Part shown: in pieces, positions 8,627 through 16,545 of the stretch | Layout: each line of letters starts with the position of its first letter | Numbering within the stretch: position 1 is the stretch's first letter | DNA from: Lachnoclostridium sp. UBA2905 | Lineage (GTDB): Bacteria > Bacillota > Clostridia > Lachnospirales > Lachnospiraceae | Assembly (NCBI GenBank): GCA_002349525.1 | Contig: DEDL01000011.1 | Coordinates: forward strand, 24,927-75,124 | Direction: 5' to 3' | Length of the DNA: 50,198 nucleotides | Position numbers and translations under genes: made by a program | Notes under the pieces: model-generated | What the model saw: only the letters and a program-made list of their open reading frames with translations | Databases searched by the model: none | Told to the model about the DNA's origin: nothing

Positions 8627-8880
8627 TAATGATTAAATTGATATTTTGTGAATGCGTTCATAATTTGTTTACAAAACATGAAATTAATGGAAAAAGAAAA
8701 AAATATAAAAAAATCGAAGATTATTTGTAAAAATACTAGATTTTTGGGTAAGCGTATGGTAAAATAGTTGCAGAAAAAGAGGTACGTGATAGGTGTCGAT
8801 ATAAAATATTAAAAATATTTTATGAATATATTGTTAACATTACTAAGCACATAAACTTTTGTTAAAAAAATCGGGATATA
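8627..8880. other. AT-rich gap before the pilus locus
   Basis: No coding gene is visible. The stretch is very AT-rich and contains a 10-bp perfect palindrome, ATAAAATATT (8801-8810) and AATATTTTAT (8814-8823), about 60 bases before the promoter. TGTCGAT at 8795-8801 is one mismatch from a Spo0A box, which is too short to carry weight by itself. Confidence 0.5.
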
Positions 8881-8909
8881 TTGATAACGTATCAAATAAA
8901 GTATAGAAT
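8881..8909 (+). promoter_or_regulatory. Promoter at the head of the pilus locus
   Basis: TTGATA at 8881-8886 and TAGAAT at 8904-8909 with exactly 17 bases between them. It is the best promoter seen upstream of the coiled-coil gene; no comparably good promoter was found by eye inside the following 22 kb. Confidence 0.65.
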
Positions 8910-8938
8910 AATATATAGATTATGAGGTGATCAGATTG

Positions 8939-9763
8939 ATGAACGATAAGAAAATGAATGCAATGGCTGATGGAGTTTCCAAGGGAATGGCAGAAGTTAT
9001 GAAACCTGTATTTGATAATATGGCATCAGAACTTAACAGTCTCATGAGGGAACTTAAGAATGCACAACAGACAAGTATGAAAGAGATGGCAGATGCTTTT
9101 CTCAATGAGATGAAGAATGCATCAGGACAGGTGTTTGAGAAGGTTGCAGAACAGTCTATGGATGTAGCTAAGCTCCAGGCCAAGACAGTATCTGATTTGG
9201 CTTCAATGATGCAGAAGATGGAAGAAGACAAGAAAACTATTGAGACCATGTATGTGGAAAGCCGTAAGCTTCTTGCAGAGGTCGCAAAGATGCACGAAGA
9301 GCAGAGTGCCAATATGGCTGTTCTTTCAGAAGTGTCAGAAAATGTATCAGCTCTCAGTAAGGATGCTTCAACAAGAATCAATAAGGAAATTGAGATATAC
9401 AAGAAGCTTGAATTTAATCATGCTTCATGGATGTCAGACTGTAAGACATGTACAGAGTCGCTGAACGAATCAGCTAAGACAGTTATCGGCAATCTTACAG
9501 AGTGTGCATCTACACTTGATAGTGTTGCCAAGAGTGTAGAAGACTCACTTAACAGTACATGCGATTCACTTCAGAATTCAATTGATGATTACCATGCAAG
9601 AGTTGATGTGGATATTAACAACACATTTAAGATGTTTGATGACAATATGTCATCAATTGCAGGTACTCTTGGTAAAGCGGCAACTGATATTGCAGAAACA
9701 GCAGAGAGAATACCTAAAGCAATTAAGGGAAGTATTGATGAACTGCAGCATTCTTTGAAATAG
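8939..9763 (+). CDS. Soluble coiled-coil protein, first gene of the pilus locus
   Basis: Uncharacterised protein of 274 residues, almost wholly helical, with long heptad-like runs (for example MKPVFDNMASELNSLMREL, SDLASMMQKMEEDKKTIETM) and no transmembrane segment or signal peptide. The segments recall the tail of MotA/ZorA-type proteins or apolipoprotein-like helices, but no catalytic motif is visible. GAGGTGA at 8925-8931 is the ribosome site; ATG at 8939 is preferred, with TTG 8936 possible and the GTG at 8927 rejected because it overlaps the Shine-Dalgarno. Only 12 bases separate it from the next gene, with GGTGG between, so the two are surely co-translated and probably work together. Confidence 0.75.
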   Translation: MNDKKMNAMADGVSKGMAEVMKPVFDNMASELNSLMRELKNAQQTSMKEMADAFLNEMKNASGQVFEKVAEQSMDVAKLQAKTVSDLASMMQKMEEDKKTIETMYVESRKLLAEVAKMHEEQSANMAVLSEVSENVSALSKDASTRINKEIEIYKKLEFNHASWMSDCKTCTESLNESAKTVIGNLTECASTLDSVAKSVEDSLNSTCDSLQNSIDDYHARVDVDINNTFKMFDDNMSSIAGTLGKAATDIAETAERIPKAIKGSIDELQHSLK

Positions 9764-9775
9764 GTGGTGTAAGTT

Positions 9776-10996
9776 ATGTATAAGGTGACTAAACTTGAAC
9801 AGACAAGTAAGCTTCTTGCAGAAAGATTTGATGCAGTAATGGCAGAGAGAAAGAAAAAACCTGTTCTTGATGATACATACAGACGCTTGTTTGAGATTGC
9901 AGCTGCTTCAAGTGAGAAGCAGAAGGAAGGCTGGCCCTACTGTTTTAATACAGGAGAGATAGCACTTCTTGCAGAGTACATATTTGAAAAGCCGGACAGA
10001 AGCAAGGAAGAGGTTGACGCCTTACTTGAACCGGTGAAAAACTTTGGCGCAGATGAACTTGCAGTGGTTCTTTACAGGGCATGGCAGGATAATTATGATA
10101 ATTCCAATTATGCCAGAGTATTTAACTTTATGAGACAGAACAAGGAACTGGAAGCTCATTTTATCCACGATTACACTTTACAGCCTTCAATTCTTATGGA
10201 AGATGCTATAGAAGGCAATGTGGTTATATATATATGTAAGACGGCAGCATATGAGGGAGATGGTTCTTATGAATCATTTGTTAAGCTCCTTAAGGATTTT
10301 GGAATAGATCCTGCAAGCCGCCTGTATGATGCCTGCGAACAGCGTTATGCTCTTGTTTGCAACGGACGCAATTATATGAAGATGGGTGTGGAAGTTGTTG
10401 GAGGATACCTTGATGAACTTCAGGGCCAGGATAAGCGTATTTTCATGAGAAATATGTTGCGTTCCATGGATTCCTTCCAGCTTAAGACCTTTGTATCACT
10501 GGTACCTAAGTTTAACATGTACCTTGGCAATTCAGAGGGTGAGACATATAGGAAGGTCATGGGTAAGCTTTCAACAGAAGTTAAAAGCAAGTATAACCTG
10601 TGGCAGAACCAGTTCTTTATATATGATGTCCTTGGAAAAGGTGACAGGTCAGATTTCTGGCTTGCCTATGCAGATGCAGGTATGATGACAAAGCATGAAC
10701 ATGCTGATATACTTTTTATAACATTTAAGACATTTACAGCAATTGAGTTTGCTAATTCAGAAGCTGCATATTTCTTTGCTAATGATTATATGTCTGATGT
10801 TATATATCCTATGATTAATACTCTTCAAACTGAAGAAGAGGTCGAAAAGTGGATATATGACAATGCAGAGTGGGGTTCAGATAACTCCCACAAGGATCAT
10901 TGGAGGAAGGCTCATATGGGCAACTGGCAGCTTGATATGAAGTCATATATAAGTTCAATCATTAGAAAAGCACAGACAAAGCGTGACGAAGACTGA
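9776..10996 (+). CDS. EH_Signature-like (ZorC-like) helical protein
   Basis: Soluble protein of 406 residues. The C-terminal third has features expected of the EH_Signature domain found in ZorC of Zorya anti-phage systems: RxxFWLAY at 291-298, the conserved glutamate in AIEFANSEAAYFF (about E324), and the conserved histidine region SHKDHWRKAHMGNW (371-384). The N-terminal two thirds are helical and unassigned, with WPYCFNTGE near residue 53. It is immediately downstream of a coiled-coil protein and upstream of pilB, with a 74-base gap holding a small hairpin (10999-11019). The family call is made by eye from remembered motifs and is moderate; a pilus-specific function is inference from position only. 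Confidence 0.55.
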   Translation: MYKVTKLEQTSKLLAERFDAVMAERKKKPVLDDTYRRLFEIAAASSEKQKEGWPYCFNTGEIALLAEYIFEKPDRSKEEVDALLEPVKNFGADELAVVLYRAWQDNYDNSNYARVFNFMRQNKELEAHFIHDYTLQPSILMEDAIEGNVVIYICKTAAYEGDGSYESFVKLLKDFGIDPASRLYDACEQRYALVCNGRNYMKMGVEVVGGYLDELQGQDKRIFMRNMLRSMDSFQLKTFVSLVPKFNMYLGNSEGETYRKVMGKLSTEVKSKYNLWQNQFFIYDVLGKGDRSDFWLAYADAGMMTKHEHADILFITFKTFTAIEFANSEAAYFFANDYMSDVIYPMINTLQTEEEVEKWIYDNAEWGSDNSHKDHWRKAHMGNWQLDMKSYISSIIRKAQTKRDED

Positions 10997-10998
10997 TA

Positions 10999-11019
10999 TT
11001 TATCTCTGATTGAGATAAA
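10999..11019 (+). promoter_or_regulatory. Intercistronic hairpin before pilB
   Basis: TTTATCTC (10999-11006) pairs with GAGATAAA (11012-11019) around a 5-base loop, starting two bases after the stop codon of the EH_Signature-like gene. No U tract follows, so it looks like a processing or stability element, not a terminator. Confidence 0.5.
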
Positions 11020-11070
11020 GCCTCCGGCGGATTGCAGGGATGTGCAATATATGAGTGTGAGGTAATATTA

Positions 11071-12780
11071 ATGGCAATTATAACGAGGCAGAAAAAGAGA
11101 ATAGGTGATCTTCTGGTTGACGCAGGAGTTATCACCCAGGAAAAGCTTGAGGCAGCCCTTGAGCTCCAGAAGGAGAGGAAGCAGAAGCTTGGTATTCTTC
11201 TTATAGAAGAAGGATATGTAACAGAACAGCAGATTGCATATACCCTTCATAAGCAGATGGGTTATGATATAGTAGAACTTGGTAAGTACAATATTTCAAC
11301 GGATATTTTAAAGCTTGTTCCGGATGTTGCTCTTCTTAAGAGAGCAAATGCCATACCATTTGAGTTCGATCCATTTGATTCCCAGTATCTGAGAGTGGCA
11401 ATGAGCGATCCGCTTGATATTTTTGCGATAGATGATATCCAGATGGTTACAGGAATGCAGGTATCACCTGTTATTGCAACACAGAGTGACATTATGTCAG
11501 CAATTGATAAGTATTATGGTTCAGCGGAGAACCAGGCTGTTGCTGATATGTTTAACCAGGGAAGAGAACTTGAAGAAGAAGAAGAGGAGGCTGTAGATGA
11601 GTCAATTGAGAATGCTCCTATAGTTATCCTTGTAAGACGTATTATAGAGCAGGGAGTACATAAGAGAGCCAGTGATATTCATATTGAGCCTATGGAAACC
11701 AAGATTCGTGTCAGATACCGTGTGGATGGTGTTATGCAGGAGGCCGGTGCCTACCAGGTTAGTATGTTAGCAGCCATCATAACCCGTATTAAGATAGTCG
11801 GAGGTATGGATATTTCAGAGAAGAGAAAACCTCAGGACGGACGTATCACGGCAATGGTAGACAGGAACGAATATGATATCCGTGTATCTATTCTTCCTAC
11901 AGTATATGGTGAGAAGGTGGTTATGCGACTTACTTCCAAGCAGACACTTTCAAGAGATAAGAAACTTCTTGGCTTTAGTGATGATGAGCTTAAGAGATTT
12001 GACAGAATGTTTGCCAACCCTAATGGAATTATCCTTGTAACAGGACCTACAGGAAGTGGTAAATCTACAACACTTTATACAGCCCTTAGCGAACTTAATA
12101 CTGAGTTCGTTAATATAGTAACAGTTGAGGACCCTGTTGAGGCCAACATACCAGGTATTAACCAGGTACAGGTTAATGTTAAGGCTAATATGACATTTGC
12201 CAATGCCTTAAGATCTATTCTTCGTCAGGACCCGGACATAATAATGATCGGAGAAATTCGAGATGAAGAAACAGCCAATATTGCGGTTACAGCATCTATC
12301 ACAGGACATTTGGTTGTAAGTACACTGCATACTAACAGTTCATCTGCATCTATTACCCGTCTTGTTGATATGGGTCTTGACAGTTATCTTATAGCAGATT
12401 CAGTTGTTGGAGTTATCGCACAGCGACTTGCAAGAAGGTTATGTAGCTGCAAGGTGCCACATGAGGCAACTGAAGAGGAAAAACGTATTATCAGAGTTCC
12501 TCAGGATCAGAATATTACAATATATGGACCGGGTGGATGTAACCAGTGTAATTTTACAGGTTACAGAGGCCGAATCGGTGTATATGAGATGATGACAGTT
12601 ACACGTAAGATTAAGAATATTATAGCAGCCAAAGGAAATACAGAAGATATAGAGAAGGTTGCAATTGAAGAAGGTATGAGTACTCTTCATTCAAGTGCAG
12701 CAAGACTCGTACGTGAGGGTGTTACTTCAATAGATGAGCTTCGTAGAATTGTATTCTCTAATGATGAGGAAGATTTATAG
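11071..12780 (+). CDS. pilB: PilB, type IV pilus extension ATPase
   Basis: Hexameric cytoplasmic motor that powers pilin polymerisation, 569 residues. ATG 11071 is chosen because GAGGTAA precedes it by 7 bases; a longer in-frame ATG at 11032 has no ribosome site. Domains: MshEN/T2SSE_N at 1-150, with two tandem c-di-GMP-type motifs starting at R10 and K39; ATPase core from about 180, Walker A GPTGSGKST 325-333, Asp box around TVEDPVE 351-357, Walker B IIMIGEIRD 390-398, His box TGHLVVSTLHT 411-421; zinc-type cysteines at 458, 460, 490 and 493. An acidic linker (EEEEEEA) lies at about 167-173. It precedes pilT and pilC in the normal order. Confidence 0.96.
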   Translation: MAIITRQKKRIGDLLVDAGVITQEKLEAALELQKERKQKLGILLIEEGYVTEQQIAYTLHKQMGYDIVELGKYNISTDILKLVPDVALLKRANAIPFEFDPFDSQYLRVAMSDPLDIFAIDDIQMVTGMQVSPVIATQSDIMSAIDKYYGSAENQAVADMFNQGRELEEEEEEAVDESIENAPIVILVRRIIEQGVHKRASDIHIEPMETKIRVRYRVDGVMQEAGAYQVSMLAAIITRIKIVGGMDISEKRKPQDGRITAMVDRNEYDIRVSILPTVYGEKVVMRLTSKQTLSRDKKLLGFSDDELKRFDRMFANPNGIILVTGPTGSGKSTTLYTALSELNTEFVNIVTVEDPVEANIPGINQVQVNVKANMTFANALRSILRQDPDIIMIGEIRDEETANIAVTASITGHLVVSTLHTNSSSASITRLVDMGLDSYLIADSVVGVIAQRLARRLCSCKVPHEATEEEKRIIRVPQDQNITIYGPGGCNQCNFTGYRGRIGVYEMMTVTRKIKNIIAAKGNTEDIEKVAIEEGMSTLHSSAARLVREGVTSIDELRRIVFSNDEEDL

Positions 12781-12879
12781 TCATTATAATTATATGATAC
12801 ATTGTAAGCAGACGCAGACATTATATGAGAATAATCAAATATTCAGAAACCAACTGAAGTGTACCGGAGAGGAGCATAT

Positions 12880-13935
12880 ATGATTACAATTAACCAGTTA
12901 CTTACAGATGCTACTGCTGCAGGTGCATCTGATATGCATCTTACAGTAGGCGTTCCACCTAAAGTAAGAGTAAGTGGACTTTTACAAAGTCTTGATTATC
13001 CGCCACTTATGCCAGATGATCTTCATGAACTAGGATATTCCATACTTCCTGAGAATCTTACTCTTAAGTATGAAGAGAATGGTGAAGTGGATTTTTCATA
13101 TTCCATTAAGGGAGTTGGACGATACAGAGTTAACCTTTATCACCAGAGAAGCTCACTTGCAGCAACCTTCAGACTTGTTGCAGAGGATATTCCTGATGCG
13201 AATTCCCTGGGAGTTCCATTCTCGGTACAGGAGCTTGTTAAGAAGAAAAGGGGACTTGTTCTTGTAACAGGACCTACAGGAAGTGGTAAATCTACAACAC
13301 TTGCTTCCATGATTGATATCATTAATACGAATTATTCATATAATATTATAACTCTTGAAGATCCTGTGGAGTATCTTCACAGACATAAAAAGTCGATAGT
13401 TAACCAGAGAGAGGTTGGACTTGATACCAAGAGTTATACAGGAGCCCTTAGGGCAGCCCTTAGAGAGGATCCTGATGTTATACTTATTGGAGAGATGCGA
13501 GACCTTGATACAATTCAGACTGCCATTACTGCAGCAGAGACAGGACATCTTGTATTTTCAACACTTCATACTATAGGAGCTCCTGCTACTATAGACCGTA
13601 TTATTGATGTGTTCCCACCTTATCAGCAGTCTCAGATAAGGAGCCAGTTAGCACTGGTGCTTGAGGGAGTTATATCACAGCAGCTCATTCCAACCATTGG
13701 AGGAAAGGGCCGTGTAGCTGCATTCGAGGTTATGCTTGCAACACCGGCAATCAGAAACCTTATAAGAGAAGCTAAGACACATCAGCTTCCATCAATTATG
13801 CAGACTAATAAGCGTAGTGGTATGCAGACCATGGATGATGCATTATATGATCTTTATATGAAGAGACTCATAGACAGAGACAGATGCTTGTCCTATGCCC
13901 AGGATCCACAGGCTTTAAGCAATAAGTTATACTAA
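12880..13935 (+). CDS. pilT: PilT, type IV pilus retraction ATPase
   Basis: Motor that depolymerises the pilus and drives twitching, 351 residues. AGAGGAG ends 5 bases before ATG 12880; the in-frame GTG at 12859 lacks a site. Visible: PAS-like N-domain with ASDMHLTVGVPP (16-27), Walker A GPTGSGKST 131-139, Asp box TLEDPVE 158-164, Walker B DVILIGEMRD 199-208, His box GHLVFSTLHT 222-231, and the PilT-specific AIRNLIRE at 290-297 that is needed for retraction. PilT is present here, so the pilus is probably retractile. Confidence 0.96.
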   Translation: MITINQLLTDATAAGASDMHLTVGVPPKVRVSGLLQSLDYPPLMPDDLHELGYSILPENLTLKYEENGEVDFSYSIKGVGRYRVNLYHQRSSLAATFRLVAEDIPDANSLGVPFSVQELVKKKRGLVLVTGPTGSGKSTTLASMIDIINTNYSYNIITLEDPVEYLHRHKKSIVNQREVGLDTKSYTGALRAALREDPDVILIGEMRDLDTIQTAITAAETGHLVFSTLHTIGAPATIDRIIDVFPPYQQSQIRSQLALVLEGVISQQLIPTIGGKGRVAAFEVMLATPAIRNLIREAKTHQLPSIMQTNKRSGMQTMDDALYDLYMKRLIDRDRCLSYAQDPQALSNKLY

Positions 13936-13976
13936 TTGAGTAACTTATGAAAAGCATTTGTATATACTGTATACAA
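13922..13976 (+). promoter_or_regulatory. Two inverted repeats between pilT and pilC
   Basis: ATAAGTTA (13922-13929) with TAACTTAT (13941-13948) spans the pilT stop codon. TTGTATA (13958-13964), five bases, TATACAA (13970-13976) follows and has the shape of a dimeric repressor operator. Neither is followed by a U tract. Confidence 0.5.
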
Positions 13977-14039
13977 TATAAACTATATACGATATAAAGA
14001 TAGAAAGTAGGATATTTTCCTATGTCAGGGGGGATATAA

Positions 14040-15251
14040 TTGGCAAATTTTACATATGTTGCCCTGAATAAGCAGGGTAAGGAAGTAAAGGGTACAATTG
14101 ATGCTGCAGATGAGAATAGTGCCAGAGCTAAACTCAAGGCAGATGGTTTTACACCACTCCAGGTTAGTGTAGCAGGTGTTCTTGATAAGAACATAAGCTT
14201 TGGTGGTGGTAAGGTTAAGACAAGAGATCTTAGTGTACTATGCAGACAGTTTAACTCAATTCTTAAAGCGGGTGTTCCGGTTGTGGAGGCCCTGAATATG
14301 CTTGAGAACCAGACAGGCAACAAGGTTATGAAGAAGGCTCTCAATGATACAAGAGTTCTTGTAGAACAGGGTGAGACTCTTGCAAGTGCTATGAGCAAGT
14401 TTCCTAATGCATTTCCGGATATGCTGGTAACAATGGTGGATGCAGGAGAACAGTCAGGTAGTCTTGAAACCTCCTTTGAGAGAATGGGTCAGCAGTTTGA
14501 TAAAACCGCAAAGCTTCAGGGGCTTCTTAAGAAGGCTATGATATACCCTATAGTCCTTATTGTAGTTGCCATAGTTGTTGTAATTGTAATGTCAGTTGCG
14601 GTTATACCTAAGTTTGCAGAGATGTTTGCAGAGATGGGTTCTGAACTTCCGGCTGCAACCAAGATGGTACTTGCATTAAGCCATTTCCTTATGTACAGGT
14701 GGTACGTGCTTATAATAATGGTTGTTGGTGCCATAGTTGGTTATAAGATAACAAGCAAGACAGAAAAGGGTATGGAGTTTTATGGAAAGATTGCACTTAA
14801 TGCACCGATTTTTGGTAAGCTTAATGTTAAGTCATATTCAGCAAGCTTTTCAAGAACTCTTAGTACACTTGTAGGATCAGGACTTGGTCTGTCACAGTCA
14901 TTGGAGATTACTGCAAGAGCCCTTACTAATATATATTTCAAAAGAGCCGTGGAGAATACTAAGAAGGAGATTGAACAGGGTGTTAACCTTTCAATGCCTA
15001 TAAGAAAGTCAGGTGTATTCCCGGTTATGGTTCCTAACATGATATCCATTGGTGAACAGACAGGTAATGTTGAGGATATGCTTGATAAGGTTGCCGAGTA
15101 TTATGAGGAAGAAACAGAGCTTGCAACCCAGGGCCTTACAGCTATGATGGAGCCGCTTATAATCGTTGTACTTGGTGTTATAGTTGGTGTACTTGTACTT
15201 GCCATGTACCAGCCAATGATTAGTATGTACGGTGGCCTGCAGAATCTGTAA
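14040..15251 (+). CDS. pilC: PilC, inner-membrane platform protein
   Basis: Polytopic platform (GspF/PilC family) that couples the PilB/PilT motors to the growing fibre, 403 residues. The TTG at 14040 is the start: it gives the conserved opening ANFTYVALNKQGKEVKGTIDA and follows AGGGGGG by 6 bases. Two T2SSF domains are visible, about 66-190 (FNSILKAGVPVVEALNMLE, VTMVDAGEQSGSLETSFERM) and about 268-390 (FSRTLSTLVGSGLGLSQSLE, PNMISIGEQTGNVEDMLDKVAEYYEEE), with membrane helices near 170-190, 220-240 and at the C-terminus (PLIIVVLGVIVGVLVLAMYQP). Confidence 0.96.
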   Translation: MANFTYVALNKQGKEVKGTIDAADENSARAKLKADGFTPLQVSVAGVLDKNISFGGGKVKTRDLSVLCRQFNSILKAGVPVVEALNMLENQTGNKVMKKALNDTRVLVEQGETLASAMSKFPNAFPDMLVTMVDAGEQSGSLETSFERMGQQFDKTAKLQGLLKKAMIYPIVLIVVAIVVVIVMSVAVIPKFAEMFAEMGSELPAATKMVLALSHFLMYRWYVLIIMVVGAIVGYKITSKTEKGMEFYGKIALNAPIFGKLNVKSYSASFSRTLSTLVGSGLGLSQSLEITARALTNIYFKRAVENTKKEIEQGVNLSMPIRKSGVFPVMVPNMISIGEQTGNVEDMLDKVAEYYEEETELATQGLTAMMEPLIIVVLGVIVGVLVLAMYQPMISMYGGLQNL

Positions 15252-15345
15252 TCAATTTGAATTAAGCTTTTGTCTGATGGCGAGGGAGTCGGACATATAG
15301 TTTAAGATATATTATTATAATTTTATATGAAAAGGAGACTTTATT

Positions 15346-15816
15346 ATGAAAAGAACAAAGAAGAATAACAAAGGTTTCTCACTTGTTGAGTTAATCGTAG
15401 TAGTACTTATCATGGCTATTATCGCTGTAGCATTAGCACCACAGGTTATGAAGTGGGTTAATGAGTCAAGAAAATCAGCTGATGCTTCAACTTATGATTC
15501 AGTAGTAGCAGCAGCTCAGGATGCTTTAGCAGATGAAACAGTATGGAATGATGTTGCAAAAGAGACTGCTGCTTTTACAATTACAATCGACGATAGTTCA
15601 TGTACAATTGGTGGACCAGCGTCTTTCGTGACTGAAGTTACAAAACAGCTTGGTGGAAATGCAGCTAGTATCAAGTTTAAGCAGAAAGATGCAAGTGCAA
15701 TAGTAACTGTACAGACAGATGGTACTGTAGTAAGAACACAAGAGCCAGGAGGTACTAATACAGGAAATACTAATACAGGAAATACTAATACAGGAAATAC
15801 TAATACAGGTAACTAA
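15346..15816 (+). CDS. Major type IV pilin candidate with TNTGN tail
   Basis: Prepilin of 156 residues, the main candidate for the pilus subunit. Leader of 10 residues ending NKG, then FSLVE with the conserved Glu at mature position 5, and the hydrophobic helix LIVVVLIMAIIAVALAP. The globular head is short (about 100 residues) with a helix ASTYDSVVAAAQDALADE. The tail is four copies of the pentad TNTGN (residues 137-156). AAGGAGA precedes the ATG. Codons such as ATC and GTA in the N-terminal helix differ from those in the paralogue downstream for the same amino acids, which fits a highly expressed gene. It is followed by a GC-rich hairpin at 15880-15909. Confidence 0.92.
   Translation: MKRTKKNNKGFSLVELIVVVLIMAIIAVALAPQVMKWVNESRKSADASTYDSVVAAAQDALADETVWNDVAKETAAFTITIDDSSCTIGGPASFVTEVTKQLGGNAASIKFKQKDASAIVTVQTDGTVVRTQEPGGTNTGNTNTGNTNTGNTNTGN
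15754..15813 (+). repeat. Four tandem 15-bp units at the pilin C-terminus
   Basis: Units ACTAATACAGGAAAT at 15754, 15769 and 15784, and a slightly changed last unit at 15799-15813, encode TNTGN four times up to the stop codon. Identical units imply recent expansion and likely copy-number variation between strains. Confidence 0.95.
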
Positions 15817-15879
15817 TCAGGGAGCATAATTTAGAACTTAATAAAATTATATTTATTATTAGCTAAATGTATAATGTAA

Positions 15880-15909
15880 CCCACCCCGGACTCCCTCGTC
15901 CGGGATGGG
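15880..15909 (+). promoter_or_regulatory. GC-rich hairpin downstream of the major pilin
   Basis: CCCACCCCGGAC (15880-15891) pairs with GTCCGGGATGGG (15898-15909) with one mismatch and a 6-base loop TCCCTC. No U tract follows, so it is more likely an mRNA-stabilising or attenuating structure that raises pilin mRNA over downstream genes than a full terminator. Confidence 0.7.
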
Positions 15910-16100
15910 AATAATATGAAAGCAGGACAACGTATTGAGAAGAGATTCTGTATTAACAATTTTATTGTATAGTAAGTTGTTGGGAGCTTTCTTTATGCCT
16001 GGCAGACTCCGTGTCCCTTGGGATACCTGTTATCAAAACCTGCGGAGTATGTGCAGACATATTTTATATGAGGGATTGTATAAGAAGATGGGTGAGTTTT

Positions 16101-16544
16101 ATGAAAAGACGCAGTCTTAAAAAATATAACAAAGGCTTTTCACTTGTGGAGCTTATAGTTGTAGTTCTTATAATGGCTATTATAGCTGTGGCCTTGGCAC
16201 CCCGGGTTATGAGATGGGTGAATGAATCAAGAGTATCTGCTGATGCCTATACATATGATACAGCTGTTGCTGCTGCCCAGGATGCCCTTTCTGATGAAGG
16301 AGTATGGAAGAAGTGTGAGAGTATATCATTTACAATAACTATTAATGGCAATACAAGTGGGGATACTTTTATAATGGATAATACAGCTCCAAGGGAGTTT
16401 GTTGATGAATTTTATAAGCATTGTGGTGGAAGTGATGCTGTTTCTAATATTAAACTTAAGCAGAAGGACTGTGAAGCCATAATTACAGTTAATAAGGGTG
16501 ATGTTGTCAGAACTAAGGCACCATCTGAGAAAGCGGGGCAGTAG
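16101..16544 (+). CDS. Second type IV pilin, paralogue of the major pilin
   Basis: Prepilin of 147 residues. ATG 16101 gives a normal 12-residue leader MKRRSLKKYNKG before FSLVE; a longer in-frame start at 16011 would put about 30 extra residues before the leader and has no ribosome site. The N-terminal helix is almost identical in protein to the first pilin (LIVVVLIMAIIAVALAP, MxWVNESRxSADAxTYD), yet synonymous sites differ widely, so the duplication is old. The TNTGN tail is absent. It may be a minor or alternative subunit. A weak GGTGAG is the only ribosome site, suggesting lower expression. The stop lies one base before the peptidase ATG. Confidence 0.87.
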   Translation: MKRRSLKKYNKGFSLVELIVVVLIMAIIAVALAPRVMRWVNESRVSADAYTYDTAVAAAQDALSDEGVWKKCESISFTITINGNTSGDTFIMDNTAPREFVDEFYKHCGGSDAVSNIKLKQKDCEAIITVNKGDVVRTKAPSEKAGQ

Positions 16545-16545
16545 C

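Noticed and set aside
8795..8801. Spo0A box upstream of the pilus operon
   Set aside because: One mismatch in seven bases in an AT-rich region is expected by chance; noted only as context.
11017..11040. AAAGCCTCCGGC before pilB resembles a segment of the c-di-GMP-I (GEMM) riboswitch
   Set aside because: The rest of the aptamer (CACGCACAGGGCAAACC-like part, GNRA tetraloop and receptor) is absent, and only a short hairpin lies upstream.
16011..16100. N-terminal extension of the second pilin
   Set aside because: It would place about 30 residues before a normal prepilin leader; ATG 16101 gives a standard leader.
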